From Methylobacterium sp. (GTDB taxonomy: Bacteria; Pseudomonadota; Alphaproteobacteria; Rhizobiales; Beijerinckiaceae), in NCBI RefSeq assembly GCF_028290105.1, contig NZ_JAQGKL010000045.1, positions 1 through 44,442 of the forward strand: a DNA stretch of 44,442 bases, in the 5' to 3' direction. Position 1 is the first letter of the stretch; each line of letters opens with the position of its first letter. This document shows, in pieces, positions 35,151 through 43,930 of this stretch. The notes below the pieces were generated by a model. It made no database searches. It worked only from the letters and a program-made list of their open reading frames with translations, and was not told the DNA's origin. The position numbers were made by a program, and so were the translations under genes.

Positions 35151-36191
35151 TCAACTGGGCTCGGCCCGCCCCTCGGGAGCGCCCTCGCCGCCCTCGCGAA
35201 AGCGCCGGCGATAGGCCGCCGGGGCCACCCCCACATGCCTGAGGAAGCTGCGCCGCAGGGTTTCCTCCGAGCCGAAGCCGCAGCGGGCGGCGACGCGCTT
35301 GACCGGAAGCCGGGTCTCGGCCAGGAGGCGCCGCGCCGCCTCGATGCGCATCCGCTCCAGGGCGCGGGCCGGGGTCAGCCCCGTCGCCGCCCGGTAGTGG
35401 CGGGCAAAGCCGCGCGGGCTCATGCCGGCGGCCTCGGCGAGGTGCGCGACGGTGAGGTTCTCGCAGAGATGCTCGGCGAGCCAGGCGTGCAGCGGCTCGA
35501 AGCGCGTGCCCCCCGTCTGGAGCGACAGCACGGTGCTGAACTGGGCCTGGCCGCCGGGGCGCTTGAGGAAGACCACGAGGTGGCGGGCGACGGCCAGCGC
35601 CGCCGCCCGGCCGAGGTCGGCCTCCACCAGGGCGAGCGCCAGATCGATGCCCGCCGTCACCCCCGCCGAGGTCCAGACCGCGCCGTCCCGGATGAAGATG
35701 GGATCGGGCTCGACCCGGGCCTCCGGGTAGCGCTGCGCGAGTTCGGCGCAGCGCGTCCAGTGGGTCGCCACCCGGCGCCCGTCGAGGAGGCCCGCCGCCC
35801 CGAGCAGGAAGGCGCCGGTGCAGACCGAGGCCACGCGCCGGGCCCGGGGCGCCCGGGCGGCGACCCAGGCCGGCAGGTCGCCTTTCGCCGCCGCCGTGAC
35901 GCCGCGCCCGCCCGCGACGATGAGCGTGTCGAGGGGCTGGTCGGCGTGGGGCAGCGCCTCCGCCGCGAGGCCGAGCCCGGCGGAGCTGCGGACGCCGGCC
36001 CCCGCCTGGCCCTGCTCTGCGGCGACCACGCTCAGGGCGTAGGGCGGCGCCTGCGGGGGCGCGAGATCGTTGGCGGTGGCGAAGACCTGCAGCGGGCCCG
36101 CCACGTCCAGGAGCTGGACATCGGCGAAGACGAGGATCTCGACGCGGCGGGGCGCGGGTGGTTCTGGCAGGAAACGAGGGGCATTGGTCAT
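35151..36191 (-). CDS. GlxA-family transcriptional regulator (DJ-1/PfpI domain plus AraC HTH)
   Basis: 346 residues. Residues ~15-205 are a glutamine-amidotransferase-like DJ-1/PfpI domain: VEILVFADVQLLDVAGPLQVF, RVASVCTGAFLLGAAGLLDG with the cysteine in the nucleophile elbow (VCTGA), and HWTRCAELAQRYPEARVEPD. The C-terminal AraC/XylS domain has two helix-turn-helices: LTVAHLAEAAGMSPRGFARHYRAATGLTPA in part and VKRVAARCGFGSEETLRRSF. Such proteins respond to amino-acid-like or amide metabolites. It diverges from a DJ-1/PfpI enzyme of the isonitrile hydratase type with a 91-base gap, and is the likely regulator of that gene. The two share a domain and may have arisen together. Confidence 0.9.
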   Translation of the reverse strand: MTNAPRFLPEPPAPRRVEILVFADVQLLDVAGPLQVFATANDLAPPQAPPYALSVVAAEQGQAGAGVRSSAGLGLAAEALPHADQPLDTLIVAGGRGVTAAAKGDLPAWVAARAPRARRVASVCTGAFLLGAAGLLDGRRVATHWTRCAELAQRYPEARVEPDPIFIRDGAVWTSAGVTAGIDLALALVEADLGRAAALAVARHLVVFLKRPGGQAQFSTVLSLQTGGTRFEPLHAWLAEHLCENLTVAHLAEAAGMSPRGFARHYRAATGLTPARALERMRIEAARRLLAETRLPVKRVAARCGFGSEETLRRSFLRHVGVAPAAYRRRFREGGEGAPEGRAEPS

Positions 36192-36227
36192 TTCCGCCAG
36201 ACCCTGGCCGATTAGGGTCGTGCCTGT

Positions 36228-36265
36228 CCAGATCCGGCGAACGGCCGGATTTCACGACCAGATCC
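36228..36265. promoter_or_regulatory. Repeats in the GlxA/isonitrile hydratase divergent promoter
   Basis: CCAGATCC occurs at 36228-36235 and 36258-36265, three helical turns apart (30 bases start to start). Between them lies a 7-base inverted repeat ATCCGGC-N5-GCCGGAT (36232-36250). Direct repeats of this kind are the usual target of AraC-type regulators. Confidence 0.4.
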
Positions 36266-36282
36266 AGCGGAGCTCGGCCCCA

Positions 36283-36993
36283 ATGCCCCTCGACATCGGC
36301 CTCCTCACCTTCCCGAACGTCCAGCAGCTCGACCTCACCGCGCCCTACGAGGTCTTCGCCGGCGTTCCGGGGGCCCGGGTCCATCTCGTGGCCGCCGGGC
36401 TCGCGCCCATCAGCAGCGCCACCGGCCTCCTGCTCGCCCCGACGATGCGCATGGCCGATTGCCCGAACCTCGACGTGCTCTGCGTGCCCGGGGGCATCGG
36501 CGTGAACGCCCTGATGCAGGATGCGGCGGTGCTCGACTTCGTGCGCGCGCAGGCGGGCCACGCGCGCTACCTCACCTCCGTCTGCACGGGCGCGCTGGTG
36601 CTGGGCGCGGCGGGCCTCCTTCGGGGTAAGCGGGCGACCACCCACTGGGCCTCCCTCGACCTGCTCGCCGCCTTCGGGGCGATCCCGGTGGCCGAACGGG
36701 TGGTGCGCGACGGGGCGCTGTTCACAGGCGGCGGCGTCACCGCCGGGATCGACTTCGCCCTCGTGCTCGCCGCCGAGCTCGCCGGCCGGCCGGCGGCCGA
36801 GGCGATCCAGCTCGGCCTCGAATACGCGCCGGCCCCGCCCTTCGAGGCCGGCACGCCCGGAACGGCCGATCCCGCGGTGCTGGCCGCCGTGCGCACCCGC
36901 CTCGCCGGGAGCCGGGCTGAGCGCGAGCGGATCGTGCGAGCGATCACGGGCGCGAACGACATCGTCCCGTGGGATGCCGCGACGCCCGCCTGA
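36283..36993 (+). CDS. inhA: DJ-1/PfpI-family protein, isonitrile hydratase type
   Basis: 236 residues from ATG 36283. Residues match the Pseudomonas isonitrile (isocyanide) hydratase: Asp17 (QQLDLTAPYEVF), nucleophile Cys101 and Thr102 (SVCTGALVLGAAGLL), and conserved surroundings RATTHWASLDLL and GGGVTAGIDFALVLAAELAGRP (in part). The enzyme adds water to an isonitrile to give an N-substituted formamide. Asp17, Cys101 and Thr102 fall at the numbers reported for the Pseudomonas enzyme, a strong coincidence. Because other DJ-1/PfpI proteins share this elbow, the isonitrile substrate remains an inference. It diverges from the GlxA-type regulator. Confidence 0.8.
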   Translation: MPLDIGLLTFPNVQQLDLTAPYEVFAGVPGARVHLVAAGLAPISSATGLLLAPTMRMADCPNLDVLCVPGGIGVNALMQDAAVLDFVRAQAGHARYLTSVCTGALVLGAAGLLRGKRATTHWASLDLLAAFGAIPVAERVVRDGALFTGGGVTAGIDFALVLAAELAGRPAAEAIQLGLEYAPAPPFEAGTPGTADPAVLAAVRTRLAGSRAERERIVRAITGANDIVPWDAATPA

Positions 36994-37141
36994 TCGCGCG
37001 CCGTTCGATACGGTTTCTTAAGACTGCTCTCGCGGGCTGGCGGGGCCTTCGCGGGTTCGAAAGTATTCTGCGCGCCTATCGACGGGGGCGGACGGCGCTA
37101 GGATCGCGTCGTTCGCTGGGCCGTCAGCGCGGGAGTGGACC

Positions 37142-38461
37142 ATGACGACGGGCATCGCCACCGGACCGGGCGCCGCGGCACGGGGGGATCTCCCGGATGC
37201 CGTGCGCATCGGCGCGATGGCCGCGATCCTGCTCTTCGTGCTGATCGGCGCCGACCCGTTCCTCGACGGGACGGCGGCCGAGAACGCGGCCTCGCGGGCG
37301 GGCGGCAACCTCGTCAACCAGGTCCTGTTCCTGGTCATGGGGGCGATCGCGGCCGCCGTGCTGGCCTGGCGCGGACGGGCGGCCCTGCGCCCGCTGGCCA
37401 CCCCGCCGATCCTGGCGATGCTCGCCTGGATCTGCGTCTCCACCGCCCTCTCGATCGAGCCCGACGTCTCGGCGCGCCGCCTCGTCTCGCTCGTCATCAT
37501 GTTCGGCGGCGTGGTGAGCGTGCTGGTGCTCGCCCGCGACGCCCGCCAGTTCGCCAACGTGCTCGGCGCGAGCGTGCTCCTCGTGCTCACCCTCTGCTAT
37601 CTCGGCCTCGTCCTGGTGCCCGAGCGCGCGATGCACACGGCCCTCGACCTCATCGAACCGGAGCACGCGGGGAGCTGGCGCGGCGTCTACCCGCACAAGA
37701 ACGGCGCGGGCGCGGCCATGGGCCTGTTCATCATCGTCGGACTGTTCTGGGCCGGGATGGGCCAGCGGGTGCTCGGCACCCTGGTCGCCGTGCTGGCGGC
37801 CGTCTTCCTCGTCTTCACCAACGCCAAGACCTCCCTGGGCATGACGCCCATGGTGCTCGGCCTGACCTGGGCCTGCACCCTCTCGGCCTCGGGCCACTGG
37901 CGCCGCCTCGTGCTCCTCGGCCCCCTGGCGCTGCTGCTCGTCGCGACGGTTGGCTCGGTCCTGTCGCCGGCCATCGGGTCGGTGATCGCGAGCCTCGTCT
38001 CGGACCCGACCTATACCGGCCGCACCGAGATCTGGGCCTTCGCGGTGGACAACATCGCCAAGAAGCCGATCACCGGCTTCGGCTACGGGGCGTTCTGGGA
38101 GAGCGTGTTCTACGGCGGCGGCGCCGACGCGACGACCTGGGTCAACCGCGCCACCGATTCGCATGACGGCTACCTCAACACCGCCCTGGAGAGCGGGCTG
38201 CCGGGCCTCGCCCTCACGGCGTGGTGGCTGGTGCTGGCCCCCCTCTCCGACCTCCAGGCCCGCCGGGGGGCGGGGACCGGCGGCGCGATCGATCCGCTGG
38301 CGATGCTGTTCCTGCGGATCTGGCTGTTCAGCCTGATGGTGGCGGTGTTCGAATCGGTGTTCTACCAGGCGACCAACGCGCTGTTCTTCCTGCTCGCCGT
38401 CGCGGTCCTGGGCCTGCGCTTCTCCGCCGGGGCGCGGTTGATCGAGGCCGCGCCACGATGA
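37142..38461 (+). CDS. O-antigen ligase/polymerase-family protein (Wzy/ExoQ type)
   Basis: 439 residues with about 10-11 membrane segments; ATG 37142 is preceded by GGGAGTGG at 5 bases. The long periplasmic loop carries typical motifs: WRGVYPHKNGAGAAM, GRTEIWAFAVDNI and ATDSHDGYLNTALESGLPG, in which R and H residues act in polymerase and ligase enzymes. The family joins O-antigen or exopolysaccharide repeat units in the periplasm; ExoQ of rhizobia is the best known polymerase of this look. It overlaps the next acyltransferase gene by 4 bases (ATGA), and all three genes 37142-41474 form one unit. No glycosyltransferases or Wzx flippase are next to it. Confidence 0.85.
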   Translation: MTTGIATGPGAAARGDLPDAVRIGAMAAILLFVLIGADPFLDGTAAENAASRAGGNLVNQVLFLVMGAIAAAVLAWRGRAALRPLATPPILAMLAWICVSTALSIEPDVSARRLVSLVIMFGGVVSVLVLARDARQFANVLGASVLLVLTLCYLGLVLVPERAMHTALDLIEPEHAGSWRGVYPHKNGAGAAMGLFIIVGLFWAGMGQRVLGTLVAVLAAVFLVFTNAKTSLGMTPMVLGLTWACTLSASGHWRRLVLLGPLALLLVATVGSVLSPAIGSVIASLVSDPTYTGRTEIWAFAVDNIAKKPITGFGYGAFWESVFYGGGADATTWVNRATDSHDGYLNTALESGLPGLALTAWWLVLAPLSDLQARRGAGTGGAIDPLAMLFLRIWLFSLMVAVFESVFYQATNALFFLLAVAVLGLRFSAGARLIEAAPR

Positions 38462-39606
38462 CAGCGAGCCGCGCCCATCCGCCGGTCGCGCCCTTGCGGG
38501 CGCTCACGGCGCTGCGGTTCGTGGCCGCCGCCTACGTCCTGGTCTTCCACTATGCGGGGTTCTTCTTTCCCCAGGCCCCGATCCCGGCCCTGATCGGGCT
38601 CGGCTATTCCGGGGTGACGTTCTTCTTCCTGCTCTCCGGCTTCATCCTGGCCTACAACTACCATCGCGTGGACCTGCGCGAGCCCGGCGCGCTCGCCCGC
38701 TACCGCCGGGCCCGGGTGGCGCGGATCTACCCCGTCTACCTCGTCGCCCTCGTGCTCAGCCTGCCCTGGTTCGCCGCCTGGGTGGCGAAATCGGCGCCCC
38801 CGCTCCAGGGCCTGATGGCCGCGGGCGCGGTCCTGGCGCCGCTCGGCCTGCACGCCTGGGTGCCGGGGGCCGCCTGCGCCCTCGACTGCCCGAGCTGGTC
38901 GGTCTCGGCGGAGCTGTTCTTCTACGCCCTGCTTCCCGCCCTGCTGCCCCTGGCCCTGCGCGCACCCGGCCGCCTCGCCGGCCTCACCCTCGCGGCCTGG
39001 GGGGCGCTCGCCGCCGGCGCCAGCCTCGCCTGGGCCGCCTACGCCCCCGGCGTCTCGCTGATCTCCCCCGAGGCGGGGGGCACGGGGCCGGTGCTCCTGG
39101 CGCAGGCGATCAAGTACAACCCCCTGCTGCGCCTGCCGGAATTCGTCGCCGGCCTCCTCCTCTACGTCGCCTGGACGCAGGTCCGGCTGCCGACCTCCGC
39201 GCTGCTCGGCCTCTTCGCGCTGAGCGCCCTCGGGCTGGTCGCGGCGGCCCCCCACCTGCCCGAGGCGCTCCTGCACAACGGGCTGACCGCGCTCGCCTGG
39301 GCGCCGCTGATCCTGGCCGGCGCACAGATCCGGAGCGGGCCCCTGGTGGCGCCTGGGTTCGTTTTCCTCGGACGGATCTCGTTCGCGCTCTACCTCGTCC
39401 ACTCGCCGGCCTATGCCCTGGTCAACAGCCTCGACCGGGTCGCCCTCGGCGGCCGGCTCGGGGCCTGGCCCTGGCTCGGGGCGAGTCTGGCCGCCGCCCT
39501 CGCCCTGGCGCTCGGCGTCGTCCTGCATTTCGGGGTCGAGGAGCCGGCGCGCCGCCGCATCCTGCGGACAGGCGCGCGTGCCCCCGCGCCCCTGCCCGCC
39601 CCGTGA
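38458..39606 (+). CDS. Acyltransferase-3 family protein (membrane O-acyltransferase)
   Basis: 382 residues from ATG 38458, overlapping the polymerase stop codon. It has ten membrane segments and the acyltransferase-3 motifs LRALTALRFVAAAYVLVFHY (the R-F/H-Y region), GVTFFFLLSGFILAYNYHR, RYRRARVARIYPVYLVALVL and the later CPSWSVSAELFFYALLPALL, with the family's W-S-x-x-x-E. Such enzymes decorate polysaccharides with acetyl or other acyl groups. This one ends without an SGNH domain, unlike the next gene. Close coupling with the polymerase suggests that both work on the same polymer. Confidence 0.87.
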   Translation: MTASRAHPPVAPLRALTALRFVAAAYVLVFHYAGFFFPQAPIPALIGLGYSGVTFFFLLSGFILAYNYHRVDLREPGALARYRRARVARIYPVYLVALVLSLPWFAAWVAKSAPPLQGLMAAGAVLAPLGLHAWVPGAACALDCPSWSVSAELFFYALLPALLPLALRAPGRLAGLTLAAWGALAAGASLAWAAYAPGVSLISPEAGGTGPVLLAQAIKYNPLLRLPEFVAGLLLYVAWTQVRLPTSALLGLFALSALGLVAAAPHLPEALLHNGLTALAWAPLILAGAQIRSGPLVAPGFVFLGRISFALYLVHSPAYALVNSLDRVALGGRLGAWPWLGASLAAALALALGVVLHFGVEEPARRRILRTGARAPAPLPAP

Positions 39607-41474
39607 GCGGCGCGCCGGCGATGGCCTACCGCCCCGACATCGACGGCCTGCGCGCGCTGGCGGTGCTCGTGGTCCTGGCCTTCCATGCGGGGATCACGCC
39701 GCTCGGCGGCGGCTTCGTCGGGGTCGACGTATTCTTCGTCATCTCGGGCTTCGTCATCACCGCCGGAATCCGCGCCGACGTCGCGGCCGGGCGCTTCAGC
39801 GTGGGCGCGTTCTACGAGCGGCGCATCCGGCGCATCCTGCCGATGCTGGCCGCGACCATCCTCGGCACGGCGCTGGTGGCCCCTCTCCTGCTGCCGCCGG
39901 AGGCGCGGGGCGACCTCGCCCGCAGCCTCGCCGCCGCCGCCGGCTTCGTCTCGAACCTCTACTTCTGGAAGAGCTCCGGCTATTTCGACGTCGCCGCCCA
40001 GACCCGGCCCCTGCTCCACACCTGGTCGCTCTCGCTGGAAGAGCAGTTCTACATCGTCATCCCGCTCCTGCTGCCGGTGCTGCTGCGCCGGTTTCCCGCC
40101 CGGGCGGCCGGTCTCCTCGGCCTCGCGGCCCTGGTCTCGTTCGGGCTCAGCCTCTGGCTCACCCCGCGCGCGCCGACGACGAGCTTCTACCTGCTGCCGA
40201 CCCGGGCCTGGGAACTGCTGATGGGCAGCCTGCTCGCCTTCGCGCGGCCCGGGCCCGCCTGGACGCGCGCCCGGCGCGACGGGGTGGCGGCGGCCGGGCT
40301 CGCCCTCATCCTGGTGCCGGTGCTGGCCTACGACGAGGCGACGGCCTTCCCCGGCCTCGGCGCCCTGCCGCCCTGCCTCGGGGCGGCGCTGATCCTCCAT
40401 GCGGGCGCCTGCGGCCCGAACCGCGTCGGGAGCCTGCTCGGCGCACGCCCTTTCGTCGCCATCGGGCTCGGCTCCTACGCGCTCTACATGGTGCATTGGC
40501 CCGTGATCGTGTTCACGCGCTACGCCCTGCTGCGCGACCCCGGCGGCCTCGAGACCGTGGCGCTGCTCGCGGCCTGCGGCGCCCTCGCCTATGCGGGCCG
40601 GCGCTGGATCGAGACGCCGTTCCGGCGCCCGATCGACCCGGTGCCGCGCGCCGTCCTGTTCCGCCGGACGGGGGCCGCGCTCGCCGGCTGCCTCGCCCTC
40701 GGCCTCGCCGCGGGAATCCAGGCCGGGCCGGCGGTGACGCCGCTCGCCCGCCTGGAGCGCGAGGCCTGGGGGGGCGGGCGTTGCTTCCTCGAGGACCAGG
40801 ACCCCGCCGCCTGGGCCGGCGAGGCCTGCCGGCTCGCGACGGGGACCGGACGCACCGCCCTGCTCTGGGGAGATTCCTTCGCCGCCCACTACATGCCCGG
40901 CCTCAGGCAGAATGCCGGGGCCTTGAGCCACGACATCCTGCAATACACCGCCGCCGGCTGCCCGCCGCTCCTCGACTACCGATCCCGCGCCCGGCCGGCC
41001 TGCGCCGCCTTCAACGCGCGCGTCCTCGACGTGATCCGCGCCCACGGGGTCAGCCGGGTGGTGCTCGCCGCGCGCTGGGACCTCGTGCCGCCGAGCGCGC
41101 TCGCCACCCTGCCCGAGACCCTGGCGCGCCTGGCGGAGGCGGGGGTCTCGGTCTCTCTGATCGGCCCCTCGCCGCTCTTCGCCTTCGACGTGGCGCTGCT
41201 GGCTGCGCGCGGCGCGGGCACTCGGGGCGACGGCTCGGCCGCGTGGTTCGCCCGGTCCGGGCGCGCGGCCGCCGAGACCCTGCGGGCCCTGGCGCCGAAT
41301 GCAGGCTTCTCCGACCCGGACGCGTTCTTCTGCGCCGGCCTCCTCTGCCGCTACCGCGCCGGGGGCAGCGACCTCTTCGTCGATTACGGCCACCTCTCGC
41401 CCGCCGGCAGCGACCGGGCGGTGCGGGCCTATTTCCCGCTGATCCAGCCCGCGCGCGCCGCGCTGGCGCCGTGA
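39603..41474 (+). CDS. Acyltransferase with C-terminal SGNH domain (OafA type)
   Basis: 623 residues from GTG 39603, overlapping the previous stop codon; ATG 39621 (MAYRPDIDGL) is an alternative. The N-terminal ~350 residues are an acyltransferase-3 membrane domain: YRPDIDGLRALAVLVVLAFH, FVGVDVFFVISGFVIT, FYERRIRRILP and LLHTWSLSLEEQFYIV. The C-terminal periplasmic domain is an SGNH hydrolase-like fold with Ser425 in LLWGDSFAAHY and Asp594/His597 in DYGHLS, i.e. serine, aspartate and histidine of a catalytic triad. OafA-type enzymes O-acetylate O-antigen or exopolysaccharide. It follows the polymerase and a second acyltransferase, so the polymer made here is probably acylated in two ways or by two substrates. 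Confidence 0.9.
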   Translation: MSGAPAMAYRPDIDGLRALAVLVVLAFHAGITPLGGGFVGVDVFFVISGFVITAGIRADVAAGRFSVGAFYERRIRRILPMLAATILGTALVAPLLLPPEARGDLARSLAAAAGFVSNLYFWKSSGYFDVAAQTRPLLHTWSLSLEEQFYIVIPLLLPVLLRRFPARAAGLLGLAALVSFGLSLWLTPRAPTTSFYLLPTRAWELLMGSLLAFARPGPAWTRARRDGVAAAGLALILVPVLAYDEATAFPGLGALPPCLGAALILHAGACGPNRVGSLLGARPFVAIGLGSYALYMVHWPVIVFTRYALLRDPGGLETVALLAACGALAYAGRRWIETPFRRPIDPVPRAVLFRRTGAALAGCLALGLAAGIQAGPAVTPLARLEREAWGGGRCFLEDQDPAAWAGEACRLATGTGRTALLWGDSFAAHYMPGLRQNAGALSHDILQYTAAGCPPLLDYRSRARPACAAFNARVLDVIRAHGVSRVVLAARWDLVPPSALATLPETLARLAEAGVSVSLIGPSPLFAFDVALLAARGAGTRGDGSAAWFARSGRAAAETLRALAPNAGFSDPDAFFCAGLLCRYRAGGSDLFVDYGHLSPAGSDRAVRAYFPLIQPARAALAP

Positions 41475-41659
41475 GGCGCGAAAACCATCGGGGGTCTGAA
41501 CCCGAGGGCGAGGGGTCGGGCAAGCGGCACGCGAACGTGCGGACCTGACGCGATCCGGTCGTATTCCCGTCAGCGGACGTTCAGGAAAACGCCGGCATTT
41601 TTCGCCTGCCCCGCTCGGCGCGGGGCCGGATTCAAACATCAGCAGAAGGTCGTGATTCC

Positions 41660-41995
41660 ATGTTCGTGAAATCGCCGCCCGTGAAATCGCCGCCCGTGAC
41701 CTCCATCCTGACGGCGCTCGCCGTCGCCGGCGGCCTCGGCCTCGCGTCGGCGGCCCATGCCGCCCCGATCGTTCCCGCCGGCACCCTCGCGGGTGCGGCC
41801 GTCGAGACCGTCGCCTATGGCTGCGGCCCCGGCTTCATCCCGAACCGGTTCGGCGATTGCCGGCCCATGGGTCGTCCCTACGGATATCGCCCATACGGCT
41901 TTTATCGTCCGCGCCCGTTCTACGGCCCCCGCCCCTTCTACGGACCGCGCTACGGCTACTATCGCCCGCGCCCGCTCTACGGGCCGTTCTTCTAG
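41660..41995 (+). CDS. Small secreted GCG_CRPN-type protein with RPYG/PRPFYG repeats
   Basis: 111 residues from ATG 41660. A signal peptide (about residues 1-35) follows an N-terminal polar repeat KSPPVKSPPV. The mature protein holds the short motif GCGPGFIPNRFGDCRPM, the GCG...CRP block of the GCG_CRPN prefix-to-repeats family known from Methylobacterium and relatives, and then a proline, arginine, tyrosine and glycine-rich tail with repeats of PRPFYGPR, RPYGYRPYGFYRPRP and PRPLYGP. Function is unknown; exported, cationic and aromatic-rich proteins like this may be surface or periplasmic matrix components. A hairpin (41608-41626) lies in its leader and a terminator-like hairpin (42020-42040) follows. 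Confidence 0.82.
   Translation: MFVKSPPVKSPPVTSILTALAVAGGLGLASAAHAAPIVPAGTLAGAAVETVAYGCGPGFIPNRFGDCRPMGRPYGYRPYGFYRPRPFYGPRPFYGPRYGYYRPRPLYGPFF
41666..41695 (+). repeat. 15-bp perfect tandem duplication in the GCG_CRPN gene
   Basis: GTGAAATCGCCGCCC occurs twice in direct succession (41666-41680 and 41681-41695), with a third partial copy GTGA at 41696. It encodes V-K-S-P-P twice at the N-terminus before the hydrophobic part of the signal peptide. Confidence 0.9.
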
Positions 41996-42019
41996 GACCG
42001 GGTTCTCCCCGACCGGGAC

Positions 42020-42040
42020 CGGGCGGCCACGGGCCGCCCG
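42020..42040 (+). terminator. Hairpin after the GCG_CRPN gene
   Basis: CGGGCGGCC-ACG-GGCCGCCCG, a 9-base perfect stem with a 3-base loop, starts 25 bases after the stop codon at 41995. Only weak T residues follow (GCGTCATTTCG), so transcription may read on into xoxF. Confidence 0.5.
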
Positions 42041-42115
42041 CGTCATTTCGCGAGGGCCTCCGAGGGGCGGGGACGGGGTTAGAACCCTGGCCTCGACACC
42101 GCGGCGGGGAGCCCC

Positions 42116-43903
42116 ATGCGCGCCATCATCCACTTCGGCCTCGCCGGCCTCTCCTTCGGCCTCTTTAGCGTCCTGATGGGCGCCGCCGCCCCGGTCCGGG
42201 CCGAGCCGGTGCTTCCCACCCTGGACTACGCCAACACCCGGTATTCCCCGCTGGACCGGATCACGGCCGCCAATGTGGGCGGGCTCGCGGTCGCCTGGAC
42301 CTTCTCCACCGGCGTGCTGCGCGGCCACGAGGGCGCGCCCCTGGTGGTGGACGGGGTGATGTACGTCCACACCCCCTTCCCCAACACGATCACCGCCCTC
42401 GACCTCGACCACGAGGGCCGCATCCTCTGGCGCTACGCGTCGAAGCAGGATCCGGGCGTGATGGCGCTGCTCTGCTGCGACACGGTCCACCGGGGGCTCG
42501 CCTATGCGGACGGCGCCCTCCTGATCCAGCTGGCCGACACCACCCTGGTCTCCCTCGACGCGAAGACGGGGCGGGTGAACTGGTCGGTGAAGAACGGCGA
42601 CCCGGCCCGGGGCGAGACCAACACCGCCGCCGTGCTGCCGGTGAAGGACAAGATCCTGGTCGGGCTCTCGGGGGGCGAGTTCGGCGTGCAGTGCCACGTC
42701 ACCGCCTACGACGCGCGCACGGGCGCCCGCCTCTGGCGAGCCGCCGCCGTGGGCACCGACGAACAGATGCGCGTCGACCCCGAGCGGACCACGTCGCTGG
42801 GCAAACCCATCGGCCGGGATTCCTCGCTGAAGAGCTGGGAGGGCGACCAGTGGAAGACTGGCGGGGCCTGCGCCTGGGGGTGGTTCGCCTACGACGCGGC
42901 CCTCGACCTCGTCTATTACGGCACCGGCAACCCCTCGACCTGGAACCCGAAGCAGCGCCCGGGCGACAACCGGTGGGCGATGTCGATCGTGGCGCGCGAC
43001 CCCGATACCGGCCTGGCGCGCTGGCTCTACCAGATGACGCCCCACGACCAGTGGGACTACGACGGCGTCAACGAGATGATCCTCACCGAGCAGGAGATCG
43101 GCGGCGCCAGGCGCCCGCTCCTCACCCATTTCGACCGCAACGGCTTCGCCTACACGCTGGACCGCGCCACCGGCGAGCTCCTGGTGGCGCGGACATTCGA
43201 CGGGGCCGTGAACTGGGCGACCCGGATCGACCTCGACCGGGCCTCGCCGGGCTACGGGCGCCCCGTGCTCGACCCGCGCTATTCGCCCGAGCAGACGGGC
43301 GAGGACGAGACCACCACGGGCATCTGCCCCGGGGCGATCGGGGCCAAGAACCAGCAGCCGGCGGCCTACTCGCCGAGGACCCGGCTGTTCTACGTGCCGA
43401 CCAACCACATCTGCATGGATTACGAGCCGTTCCAGGTCTCCTACACCCCCGGCCTGCCCTATGTGGGCGCGACCGTGAGCCTGCACCCGGCGCCGGACGA
43501 CGCGCGCACCGGCACGCTGACCGCCTGGGACGGGGTCGAGGGGCGCGTCGCCTGGTCGATCCCCGAGCCGTTCTCGGTCTGGTCGGGGGTGCTCGCCACC
43601 GCCGGGGACGTGGTGTTCTACGGGACCCTGGAGGGCTATCTCAAAGCGGTCGACGCGAGGACCGGGCGCGCGCTCTACCGCTTCAAAACGCCCTCGGGCA
43701 TCGTCGGCAACGTCACCACCTACACGCACAGGGGCCGGCAATACGTCGCCGTGCTCTCCGGCATCGGCGGCTGGGCCGGGATCGGCCTGGCGGCGGGCCT
43801 GACCGACCCCAACGACGGGGCCGGCGCGGTGGGCGGCTACGCCGCGCTCTCGCGCTACACCGCGCCCGGCGGCCAGCTCACCGTGTTCGCCCTGCCCGAG
43901 TGA
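42116..43903 (+). CDS. xoxF: PQQ-dependent lanthanide-type methanol dehydrogenase
   Basis: 595 residues. A signal peptide covers residues 1-29 (cleavage near PVRA/E). The eight-bladed propeller has the features of XoxF: adjacent cysteines C120-C121 (LLCCDTV) that form the ring disulfide over PQQ, metal ligands Glu188 (GGEFGVQCH) and Asn272 ([12 protein letters not shown]), catalytic Asp314 and the extra Asp316 in QWDYDGVNE. The second aspartate is the lanthanide mark; the calcium enzyme MxaF has alanine there. It oxidises methanol (and often formaldehyde) in the periplasm, passing electrons to cytochrome c. The mature N-terminus starts with [15 protein letters not shown], lacking ~15 residues that XoxF1 has before this block. 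No xoxG, xoxJ or mxa genes are adjacent, so it is a solitary copy. Confidence 0.9.
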   Translation: MRAIIHFGLAGLSFGLFSVLMGAAAPVRAEPVLPTLDYANTRYSPLDRITAANVGGLAVAWTFSTGVLRGHEGAPLVVDGVMYVHTPFPNTITALDLDHEGRILWRYASKQDPGVMALLCCDTVHRGLAYADGALLIQLADTTLVSLDAKTGRVNWSVKNGDPARGETNTAAVLPVKDKILVGLSGGEFGVQCHVTAYDARTGARLWRAAAVGTDEQMRVDPERTTSLGKPIGRDSSLKSWEGDQWKTGGACAWGWFAYDAALDLVYYGTGNPSTWNPKQRPGDNRWAMSIVARDPDTGLARWLYQMTPHDQWDYDGVNEMILTEQEIGGARRPLLTHFDRNGFAYTLDRATGELLVARTFDGAVNWATRIDLDRASPGYGRPVLDPRYSPEQTGEDETTTGICPGAIGAKNQQPAAYSPRTRLFYVPTNHICMDYEPFQVSYTPGLPYVGATVSLHPAPDDARTGTLTAWDGVEGRVAWSIPEPFSVWSGVLATAGDVVFYGTLEGYLKAVDARTGRALYRFKTPSGIVGNVTTYTHRGRQYVAVLSGIGGWAGIGLAAGLTDPNDGAGAVGGYAALSRYTAPGGQLTVFALPE

Positions 43904-43930
43904 TTTTTTCGGTGCCGGCCGGACATCCGG

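Noticed and set aside
41608..41626. Hairpin GCCCCGC-TCGGC-GCGGGGC before the GCG_CRPN gene as a terminator of the acyltransferase operon
   Set aside because: It lacks a T-run and lies 134 bases after the stop codon at 41474, but only 34 bases before the next ATG, so a leader structure is equally likely and no firm call is made.
39411..43741. 742- and 700-codon minus-strand frames opposite the OafA-type and xoxF genes
   Set aside because: Both are antisense to strongly supported genes with catalytic residues in place, and their translations show no motifs.
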